Assembly (NCBI GenBank): GCA_026988195.1
Contig: JALSLS010000390.1
Location: 1 to 8,951, forward strand
Source of the DNA: Methylomonas sp.
Lineage (GTDB): Bacteria; Pseudomonadota; Gammaproteobacteria; Methylococcales; Methylomonadaceae
Direction: 5' to 3'
Length of the DNA stretch: 8,951 bases
Shown: in pieces, positions 1 to 5,464 of the stretch
How the letters are laid out: every line of letters begins with the position of its first letter
Numbering within the stretch: the first letter of the stretch is position 1
Translations under genes and position numbers: made by a program
The notes under the pieces: model-generated
The model's input: only the letters and a program-made list of their open reading frames with translations
What the model was told of the DNA's origin: nothing
The model's database searches: none

Positions 1-100
1 ATCAACTTGCTTAACTTAGAGTACTTACTTTTACCCCTTAAGAGAAAGAGTGCCTTATAGCTAAATAATAATGCTTGGGTAGGGTCATTTCCTTAAGTCC

Positions 101-117
101 TCTCCCCCCTTGGGAGA
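101..117. repeat. Short GC-rich hairpin downstream of the pentapeptide-repeat gene
   Basis: TCTCCC at 101-106 pairs with GGGAGA at 112-117 around a five-base loop. It lies about 50 bases beyond the stop codon of the minus-strand pentapeptide-repeat gene. Read on the minus strand it is not followed by a run of T, so it is a poor intrinsic terminator. Its C-run/TTGGGAGA character is like the C-rich palindrome near 8665-8746 at the other end of the window, so it may be a degenerate copy of the same dispersed repeat family. The rest of positions 1-163 shows nothing else I can support. Confidence 0.35.
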
Positions 118-163
118 ATGAGCTAAGAGCGACAGTTGCTTTTTATAGGGTGAGCAGTTACGT

Positions 164-916
164 TTATTTTAAACTTAAGCCTCTTGCTGAGTCTGCACCT
201 TTAACATTCTTGAAGATAGCACCTTCAATATTTGCATTAGTAAAAATAGCATCCCTTATTTTTGCATGGGTAAAATCTGTAGATCTCAAATTAGCATTTG
301 TGAAGTTTGCGCCTTCTAAACTCGCTGAATATAGTGCTGTATTCTCTAAATTTGCACCTGTTAAATCTGCATGCTTTAACATTGCCCTACCTAAGTCAGC
401 GTTGCTAATATTAGCGCCTGTTAAATTTACTTTCTTTAAGCTAGCGCGCATCAAGCCCATAGATTGATTTTTCATATCTGCTGCCCATTTTACATTTGAC
501 AGGTTTGCATAACTTAAATCTGAGTTATCTAAGATAGCAATCACTCGACTGCCACTTAGGTTTGCATGTTTTAAATTAGATCGCATCATACTAACCCCAA
601 AGATACTCACATTGCTTAAATCCGCACCTTCAAGATTAACAGCGACCATCACTGTTAAATCTAAAACCAAACCAGAGAAATTGCTTTTACTAAGGTTAGC
701 ACCTCGTAAATCAGCCCCCCATAAATCTGCGTTTCTAAAATCTAACCCTGATAAGTCAAGCTTGGTTAAATCTTTTCTGCGTAAATTAGCCAGATTATTT
801 TTATCTGCCTGCTTTAGCATTGCAACCACATCACTACGTTGTAATTCAGCTGCATAGCTTGTATTTATAGCTAAAACACACATTAATACAACGAGCGTTC
901 TTATAAAAAAATTCAT
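164..916 (-). CDS. Secreted pentapeptide-repeat protein
   Basis: A 250-residue exported protein of unknown function. Residues 1-23 form a signal peptide (basic start, hydrophobic core, Tyr-Ala-Ala before the likely cut), so the mature protein should be periplasmic. A short helical stretch at about 26-42 precedes a long run of A(D/N)LxX pentapeptides from about 45 to 236, for example ADLRGANL and ADLTGANL. Such runs fold as a right-handed square beta-helix. The run is broken at about 142-157 by a non-repeat segment (KWAADMKNQSMGLM), which splits it into two blocks. The start is supported by AGGAG five bases upstream of the ATG. Most characterised pentapeptide proteins (Qnr, MfpA) are cytoplasmic, and the signal peptide argues against a gyrase-mimic role here. 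It stands alone, with long non-coding DNA upstream. Family assignment is firm; function is not known. Confidence 0.93.
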   Translation of the reverse strand: MNFFIRTLVVLMCVLAINTSYAAELQRSDVVAMLKQADKNNLANLRRKDLTKLDLSGLDFRNADLWGADLRGANLSKSNFSGLVLDLTVMVAVNLEGADLSNVSIFGVSMMRSNLKHANLSGSRVIAILDNSDLSYANLSNVKWAADMKNQSMGLMRASLKKVNLTGANISNADLGRAMLKHADLTGANLENTALYSASLEGANFTNANLRSTDFTHAKIRDAIFTNANIEGAIFKNVKGADSARGLSLK

Positions 917-987
917 ACCGACTCCTATTGAGACTAAGGACTTGTTACTCTAACTTACAGGCAATTAAATATATTATCAATGTACCC

Positions 988-996
988 TGTGGATAA
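988..996 (-). promoter_or_regulatory. DnaA box (TTATCCACA)
   Basis: The minus strand reads TTATCCACA, a perfect match to the high-affinity DnaA box. Three bases further on, 1000-1008 reads TTACTCACA on the same strand, one mismatch from TTATNCACA. The pair sits 72-92 bases upstream of the start codon of the pentapeptide-repeat gene, so it could be a DnaA-responsive promoter element, part of a replication or titration site, or chance in AT-rich DNA. The match is observed; the binding is inferred. Confidence 0.4.
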
Positions 997-1174
997 CTCT
1001 GTGAGTAAAGTGTTGTTCCACTTTTTATTCAAGATAGTTTTCAGCGTTATCAACTGAATATAATTTTACAATATCAATATTATTATCTATACAATCAACA
1101 ATATACGGACAATACTTAATTTTTTATTTCAAAACCCCCATTCACTCTTATAGAGTAAGGCATTATTTTCACTC

Positions 1175-1183
1175 TGTGTATAA
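1175..1183 (-). promoter_or_regulatory. DnaA box (TTATACACA)
   Basis: The minus strand reads TTATACACA, matching the consensus TTATNCACA. It has the same orientation as the box at 988-996, 187 bases away, with very AT-rich DNA in between. No GATC methylation sites are visible in the region, unlike enterobacterial oriC. Confidence 0.35.
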
Positions 1184-1346
1184 CATACACCATACTAACC
1201 TTAAACCACCGTATTATGTACTAACCCCTTGTCGTTCAGAGTGCGAGGTGACAAGTACCTATCCTATAAATATACCTGATTACCCATGAGCCTCCGCCAT
1301 CTTATGTGAAATAAAGTCCGAAGTACCTGTAGCACAATAATCAACA

Positions 1347-1422
1347 CGTCATTCCCGAAGTCTCTTATCGGGAATCCACCTTTAAATATCTAGATTCCTG
1401 CTTAGAGCATGCAGGAATGACG
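1347..1422. repeat. REP-like element: two hairpins inside a 9-bp inverted repeat
   Basis: The outer arms CGTCATTCC (1347-1355) and GGAATGACG (1414-1422) are perfect inverted copies. Inside, ATTCCCG (1351-1357) pairs with CGGGAAT (1369-1375), and ATTCCTGC (1394-1401) pairs with GCAGGAAT (1411-1418), giving two side-by-side hairpins. Repeats of the form GTCATTCCC...GGGAATGAC are widely dispersed in proteobacterial genomes, and the ATTCCC/GGGAAT arms resemble neisserial dRS3-type repeats. It lies 46 bases beyond the yqaA stop codon, where it could stabilise or end that transcript, although neither hairpin is followed by a T-run. Confidence 0.75.
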
Positions 1423-1467
1423 GAGTCTGTAGTTGCCCCTCTTAAATTAGCGGAAGCTCATAGGTAA

Positions 1468-1893
1468 TCATATAAATATATAAGCAACAAAGATATATCT
1501 TATCGCTTTACCAATAAAAATAGCGACACATGAGTATACTAAAGGTAATTTCAACCACCCGCCAGCAAAACACAAGCCATCACCAATAACGGGCAACCAG
1601 GAGAATAGCAAAGCCCATATACCCCATCGCTTTATATAATTAAGTGATCTCTGCCTTTTCTCAGGTATTACCCCTTCAGCAGGGAATTTTTTTGCTGCTA
1701 CCACCCCAAGAAACCAGGTTGTTAAGGCTCCTAAAGTGTTACCAATAGTCGCAACGATCACTAACTCGGCAACATCAATCTTATTTTCTGTTACCAAAAA
1801 AGCTAAAACAGCTTCAGACCCTCCAGGCGCTATAGTTGATGAGATAAAGGCACTGATAAAAAGCCCCCATACCGCTAATAATTCTTCCTGCAT
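1468..1893 (-). CDS. yqaA: YqaA-family inner-membrane protein (DedA/SNARE-associated superfamily)
   Basis: A 141-residue integral membrane protein, matching the usual family length (E. coli YqaA is about 142). Conserved blocks are visible in order: APGGSEAVL at 22-30, ATIGNTLGALT at 48-58, KRWGIWALLFSWLPVIGDGL at 88-107, AGGWLKL at 110-116 and IGKAIRY at 127-133. All correspond to YqaA blocks (PGNSEVVL, ATMGNSLGGLT, WMPVVGD, LAGWM, LGKALRY). About four hydrophobic segments span the membrane. The superfamily includes proteins implicated in lipid translocation and envelope homeostasis, but YqaA itself has no firm biochemical role. A weak GGGA ribosome site lies seven bases before the ATG. It follows the copper operon on the same strand, but a strong terminator sits between, so it may depend on read-through. 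Confidence 0.9.
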   Translation of the reverse strand: MQEELLAVWGLFISAFISSTIAPGGSEAVLAFLVTENKIDVAELVIVATIGNTLGALTTWFLGVVAAKKFPAEGVIPEKRQRSLNYIKRWGIWALLFSWLPVIGDGLCFAGGWLKLPLVYSCVAIFIGKAIRYIFVAYIFI

Positions 1894-1906
1894 TTATTTT
1901 TCCCAT

Positions 1907-1939
1907 AAAAAAACCCCTGAAACTCAAAGGTTTCAGGGG
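1907..1939 (-). terminator. Strong intrinsic terminator of the copper-protein operon
   Basis: A perfect 10-bp stem (CCCCTGAAAC at 1914-1923 with GTTTCAGGGG at 1930-1939) has a six-base loop. On the minus strand it is followed directly by seven T residues (1913 down to 1907). It begins 16 bases beyond the stop codon of the cupredoxin gene and ends 14 bases before the yqaA start codon. It therefore closes the copper operon and limits transcription into yqaA. Confidence 0.92.
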
Positions 1940-1954
1940 CTTTCTTTATTTCAA

Positions 1955-2815
1955 TTACTTATCAGAAAGTTCTATGGATTTTTTTGAGGAAACCAAATTA
2001 ATCAGAGATGTTATTAACTTAATGACAATCCCAATACCTTTCGCGACCAGCTCAAAAACTGTACTCACAATTTCACCTGCTGACATCCCTTTAAATCGAG
2101 TTGCTAATAATGGTGCAAGCACTAATCCAATAGCTAACCCAATAATTAAAACACCTGAAATAACCGAATCACTACTTTCTGCCGCTAATTTTGCTGTTGC
2201 CGGCGCCACAACTGCAGGCTCAGGAATACTATCCCTATAATCATCTTGGATAACATTTGCAGTTACTCCAGGAATACTAGGTAAATCACCACTACCTTTC
2301 CCGATTTTAAGCTGAGCTTTCATCCCTTTTTCCATATGCTGGGAAATATCGCAATGGACTAAATAGGTTTTATCATTTGGAGGAAATATCAACGTTCCAG
2401 AAATCTTTCCTGGCCCCGTCAACTCCATATGAAACATACCTTTAGGGTATAAGTATCGTGGTAAACCATGCATCATCCATTGGTGACGAATGCTATCATC
2501 ATTAATGAAATGTACGGTTAATTTAGTACAAGGTTTAAAGTGATATTCCTGTATATCAAAGGCATACATTCTACCTGGAAATTTTTCAGCATATTTATGC
2601 CCAGCATGAACAGTAATCTCCTCAGTGGCCTCAATTTCATCACAACCACCAGGCAATACATCTGTATTTTGCCCCATGATCATACCGCCATCCATATCCA
2701 TAAAATGACCATCACCATGATCCATTAGGCGGGTATGATTCAAAAACTCCTTTTCAGCAAAGGCTGTCGAAGAAATTGTTAACGCTATTATTGTCGCTAT
2801 AAATAACTTTTGCAT
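1955..2815 (-). CDS. Exported membrane-anchored cupredoxin with Met/His-rich N-terminus
   Basis: A 286-residue periplasmic blue-copper-type protein. Residues 1-20 form a signal peptide (STAFA cut site). A segment rich in Met, His and Asp at 27-47 (H27, M31, H33, H37, M39, M41, M45, M47) looks suited to loose copper binding. The cupredoxin domain covers about 65-172, with type 1 ligands H111, C155, H160 and M165 in the canonical C-x4-H-x4-M arrangement. C58 and C96 could form a disulfide. A proline/alanine linker leads to a transmembrane helix at 218-238, then a second hydrophobic, possibly amphipathic helix at 249-276. The frame is open 15 codons further upstream, but the ATG at 2815 gives the signal peptide and has GGAGGGAG five bases before it, so I use it. 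The gene starts one base after the oxidase stop codon, implying translational coupling. It is a likely electron or copper partner of the oxidase; the substrate is unknown. Confidence 0.9.
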   Translation of the reverse strand: MQKLFIATIIALTISSTAFAEKEFLNHTRLMDHGDGHFMDMDGGMIMGQNTDVLPGGCDEIEATEEITVHAGHKYAEKFPGRMYAFDIQEYHFKPCTKLTVHFINDDSIRHQWMMHGLPRYLYPKGMFHMELTGPGKISGTLIFPPNDKTYLVHCDISQHMEKGMKAQLKIGKGSGDLPSIPGVTANVIQDDYRDSIPEPAVVAPATAKLAAESSDSVISGVLIIGLAIGLVLAPLLATRFKGMSAGEIVSTVFELVAKGIGIVIKLITSLINLVSSKKSIELSDK

Positions 2816-2816
2816 A

Positions 2817-4565
2817 TTAGCTCCCTCCTTTAGATGAAACCATTGCCATAATCTTTTCACGATTTAAAAACAATATATATAGAGCTATACCAATCAACAA
2901 TCCGAATATAAAATTACTGAAAGAACTATCTTCACCCTCTGCACTAGCAGACTCTGCCTCTAAAATAGCTTTTAGAGATTTAGGGCCGGCTTCTACTTGC
3001 ATTGGCGTGCCTGCAGCAGGTGCTTTATAGCCTTTACCATCTATTTCACCCAGACTGTTCCAACCATCTATATCTTGCCAGACAGGAAGTTTTCTATCAT
3101 GAAATTTCTTAGTAAATAGTGGTACAACGCTTTCACCTATTCCCATAGGTAACCCCACTTCATTCAAATATTTCTTATAGACTAAAGCACTTACATTACC
3201 ACCTGGATTCATACCATTTGTAGTAATTCCCTTTTCACGGTGATCATGAAAAATCCAGATACCTTCGCCATAACTATGAAAACCATCATCAACAGTACTG
3301 ATTCTTAAATCATTACGCTGAGCAGGAGCAATATCATAAACATCACGTGTAATCTGAGCAATAGGGTTATGCTCTACACCATCATAATGAGTAATCGTCG
3401 CCTTATGACCGTGTGTATGTATAGCCATCATTTCCCCCGAACTATTAAACATTCTTAATTTAATGTTTTTATCAGGTTCAGCGACAATAATAGATTCTCT
3501 TAATGTATAAGGGAAAGATCGCCCATTTAAAGTATGGTAATCTTCTGTTGAATCGGTCAAATCATATTCACGATTCATTTTTTTAGCAATTAAACGCGGA
3601 TCATTATATTCCTGAATAATACTATGTAATTCTTTATCCATTGCATGGTAGTGTAAATCATATTCACTATCATACTCTTCAAGAATAGCTTTTGATGGGT
3701 GTCTAACTTGCCCAGCACCTACATTAAAGGTCTGCACCCAGTTGTTAGGCCTGTTTTCTTCAACAATAAGCATACCAACTAAGCCCATTGCTAAATGTAC
3801 ATGCGTTTGTACATGGCAATGGTATACAAAAGTACCTGGTTGCCTTGGTCTAATTTCGTATGTTTTACTTTGCCCTGGCAATACAAATTTATCACTAGTT
3901 TGAGGAACCCCATCATTACCTTCACCCGAGTTATCAATCCAAGGGTGATCGACACCATGTAAATGAATGGTGTGAGGAAAATAGTGACTATTTTCTAATT
4001 GAATCCAAACCGTATCACCTTGTTCAACACGAATAACAGGAGAAGGCGCTCTCAAAAGAGGGTTTGCATCCGTACCAACAAAACTATTAGTTGCCATACC
4101 ACGTGATTTAGGGGCAAATACCCACATACCAGGCTGAACACCAGGGGCTATATCAAATGTTGGGACTAAACCATCAAAATCGGGAGAATGACCATTTAAT
4201 TCAGCAACTTCTAATTTTATAATAATAAGATCTGGATCGCCATCGCCATCCATATCATTCTTTTTTATAATGGCATCCGCTGCATAATAGGTATTCATCA
4301 ATGTTTCCATTGAGATGTTATTAGTCCCTTTTACTTCTGCTGCGATTTGTGCAGGATTATCAGGGTTACAACGTAATGACTCCTGAATTTTCACCCCTTC
4401 AACCGTTTGTGCTTTACGCCACTCAGGTTCACCAGCACTACAAATAGTCTCAACTGGACCTTTATCCACTTTTACTGTTTTAGGTAACCCTACTGCAGCT
4501 GATGCCAATATTGGCATCAGCGCAACAGCAACACCCAAAAGAATACTTAGGGTTTTTTTCTGCAT
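2817..4565 (-). CDS. Two-domain multicopper oxidase, type 1 copper in first domain, membrane-anchored
   Basis: A 582-residue exported oxidase. Such enzymes couple one-electron oxidation at a type 1 copper to reduction of O2 to water at a trinuclear cluster. Residues 1-23 are a signal peptide. Domain 1 (about 135-270) has H198-x2-HLH(201-203) and HCH(249-251), with H255 and M260. H198, C250, H255 and M260 make the type 1 site. Domain 2 (about 340-470) has HTH(383-385) and HDH(440-442) but no cysteine, so no type 1 copper. The eight HxH histidines complete the cluster. This is the arrangement of type C two-domain oxidases such as the Nitrosomonas europaea blue copper oxidase, and it differs from three-domain CopA, CueO and laccases. 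An Asp-rich DMDGDGDPD stretch at 104-112 resembles a calcium loop. A transmembrane helix at 551-568 anchors the C-terminus. AAGG lies eight bases before the ATG. The physiological substrate (Cu(I), a cupredoxin or an organic donor) cannot be told. Confidence 0.93.
   Translation of the reverse strand: MQKKTLSILLGVAVALMPILASAAVGLPKTVKVDKGPVETICSAGEPEWRKAQTVEGVKIQESLRCNPDNPAQIAAEVKGTNNISMETLMNTYYAADAIIKKNDMDGDGDPDLIIIKLEVAELNGHSPDFDGLVPTFDIAPGVQPGMWVFAPKSRGMATNSFVGTDANPLLRAPSPVIRVEQGDTVWIQLENSHYFPHTIHLHGVDHPWIDNSGEGNDGVPQTSDKFVLPGQSKTYEIRPRQPGTFVYHCHVQTHVHLAMGLVGMLIVEENRPNNWVQTFNVGAGQVRHPSKAILEEYDSEYDLHYHAMDKELHSIIQEYNDPRLIAKKMNREYDLTDSTEDYHTLNGRSFPYTLRESIIVAEPDKNIKLRMFNSSGEMMAIHTHGHKATITHYDGVEHNPIAQITRDVYDIAPAQRNDLRISTVDDGFHSYGEGIWIFHDHREKGITTNGMNPGGNVSALVYKKYLNEVGLPMGIGESVVPLFTKKFHDRKLPVWQDIDGWNSLGEIDGKGYKAPAAGTPMQVEAGPKSLKAILEAESASAEGEDSSFSNFIFGLLIGIALYILFLNREKIMAMVSSKGGS
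2821..2828 (-). promoter_or_regulatory. Ribosome binding site that fixes the cupredoxin start
   Basis: GGAGGGAG on the minus strand, five bases before the ATG at 2815, lies inside the last codons of the multicopper oxidase gene. It is the strongest Shine-Dalgarno in the operon and favours this ATG over the in-frame ATG at 2860, which has no comparable site. Confidence 0.85.
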
Positions 4566-4591
4566 TTTATATACCTTATGAGTATTTATTT

Positions 4592-5188
4592 TTATCTAAG
4601 GCTGGTTGCATCTTTGAAATATGCATCAACTTTCGCTTTAAAACTTGCATTGGAAAGATAAAATACATACAGAGCTCCTAGCACAGCAAACAAATACATC
4701 AGTAGAGTAATCATACTTGTAGGCGCACCCGTTCCTGCTCTAAAGCTCATATGAGCATCAAGCCTTCCACCATCATTCTTATGTAGTGTAATATGAATTA
4801 AATATTTCCCAGGTTCCGCCACACCATTCGGTAATGATAAAACCACGGTACCTGATTTATGTTTTTTAGCCTCTTGAAAGAAAACTCGTGTGCCTTCTGG
4901 CTCTTTAGTGACTTCAAATTCAACTGCCATATTACGATATCTAATATCTTGGTAATCGAAAACTAGTTGAGTCATGGTATTTACATCAGGAAGACTTCCG
5001 CAAAATTCATCCCCAGGATAGCTCCTTGATTGGTAAGCCGTATAATGAATCCAGTGATCAGGCTCTAGTTCAAACTTACACTGGTCGGTATCTGTTCCAG
5101 CCGCACCGCCATGTGCCCATAAAACAGACGAAAACATTAAGCCAAGAATAACGAGGAAACCCTTATTAAAAATTTGTTTTTTATTCAT
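4592..5188 (-). CDS. Exported copper-type protein with predicted N-terminal histidine and C-terminal anchor
   Basis: A 198-residue protein, first gene of the copper operon, not confidently assigned to a named family. Residues 1-25 form a signal peptide (SSVLWA). The likely cut leaves His26 as the mature N-terminus (HGGAAG), a position that can chelate copper in a histidine brace, as in CopC and PmoB. The periplasmic part (about 26-155) has C37 and C63 as a possible disulfide or thiolate pair, H45 and H48, M87, H132, H136 and the HM pair at 146-147, on an apparent beta-rich scaffold. One transmembrane helix at about 157-178 precedes a short basic cytoplasmic tail. Size and topology recall the PmoD/AmoD proteins of methane and ammonia oxidisers, but I cannot confirm homology. 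GGAAGG lies five bases before the ATG; 26 bases separate its stop from the oxidase start. A copper-delivery or assembly role is inferred from context. Confidence 0.8.
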   Translation of the reverse strand: MNKKQIFNKGFLVILGLMFSSVLWAHGGAAGTDTDQCKFELEPDHWIHYTAYQSRSYPGDEFCGSLPDVNTMTQLVFDYQDIRYRNMAVEFEVTKEPEGTRVFFQEAKKHKSGTVVLSLPNGVAEPGKYLIHITLHKNDGGRLDAHMSFRAGTGAPTSMITLLMYLFAVLGALYVFYLSNASFKAKVDAYFKDATSLR

Positions 5189-5220
5189 GATACCTTCCAG
5201 TTTTTAATTATAATTTTTAT

Positions 5221-5284
5221 ATTTGTTTGCTTTTTAAGCATCTATTTACCACACAATCTGTAATGTAAATAGAGATAAACAAAT
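5221..5284. promoter_or_regulatory. Nested dyads in the divergent promoter region
   Basis: The 276 bases between the copper operon and pgi contain no gene. A perfect 9-bp inverted repeat, TCTATTTAC (5241-5249) and GTAAATAGA (5265-5273), sits inside a second 8-bp inverted repeat, ATTTGTTT (5221-5228) and AAACAAAT (5277-5284). It lies 33 to 96 bases upstream of the start codon of the first copper gene, where an operator would be expected. On the minus strand TTTACA (reverse of 5263-5268) could be a -35. The sequence is AT-rich, which raises the chance of fortuitous dyads. Confidence 0.35.
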
Positions 5285-5403
5285 GCAAACTTTAGCACAT
5301 CAAAAGATTCAAAGATAGATTAAACCTACTATATAAATGTACTGCCTCCGATTCTATATCATAATTTACTTTATTGCTAATATAGATTTCAGAATAATTT
5401 TAT

Positions 5404-5432
5404 TTGCTAAATTAAGCTTGTTTTCGTAGACT
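5404..5432 (+). promoter_or_regulatory. Possible sigma70 promoter for pgi
   Basis: TTGCTA (5404-5409) and TAGACT (5427-5432) are separated by 17 bases and match the -35 and -10 consensus at four of six positions each. This would put the 5' end of the mRNA roughly 25 bases before the chosen pgi start codon. The match is weak and other AT-rich hexamers nearby could serve instead. Confidence 0.25.
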
Positions 5433-5464
5433 CCCACATAACTTTACTATGCTTGGATAATACA

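Larger units (their letters stand above)
917..1467. other. 551-base non-coding region
   Basis: No convincing gene is present on either strand. The part next to the pentapeptide gene is AT-rich and carries consensus DnaA boxes at 988-996 and 1175-1183, with a one-mismatch box at 1000-1008. A six-base stem (CTTGTC at 1228-1233 with GACAAG at 1250-1255) has a 16-base loop. A REP-like double hairpin occupies 1347-1422. The promoter of the pentapeptide gene must lie at the low-coordinate end. A minus-strand TTGATA (975-980) is a possible -35, but the matching -10 is poor, so I do not call a promoter. Confidence 0.6.

Noticed and set aside
75..467. Plus-strand open frame opposite the pentapeptide-repeat gene (also 612-857)
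   Set aside because: These are antisense shadows of the repeat codons; their low-complexity Ala/Lys/Phe-rich products mirror the repeats and match no family I recognise.
917..1467. Chromosomal oriC
   Set aside because: Too few DnaA boxes for a confident call, no GATC sites, and none of the usual origin neighbours; kept only as one possible explanation of the DnaA boxes.
2816..2860. A 15-codon N-terminal extension of the cupredoxin from the ATG at 2860
   Set aside because: It would overlap the oxidase gene and put a charged stretch ahead of a perfect signal peptide; the ATG at 2815 has a far stronger ribosome site.
2817..4565. CopA/PcoA-type three-domain copper-resistance oxidase or a nitrite reductase
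   Set aside because: The type 1 site is in the first domain and only two cupredoxin domains are visible; all four HxH motifs of the oxidase trinuclear cluster are present, which excludes NirK.
5191..5197. ACCTTCC, a CueR/MerR-type half-site just before the copper operon
   Set aside because: On the minus strand it is simply the ribosome site GGAAGGT of the first copper gene, and no matching second half-site with MerR-type spacing is present.
5453..5464. TTG start giving a Pgi four residues longer
   Set aside because: No ribosome site precedes it, and the ATG at 5465 better matches the family N-terminus.
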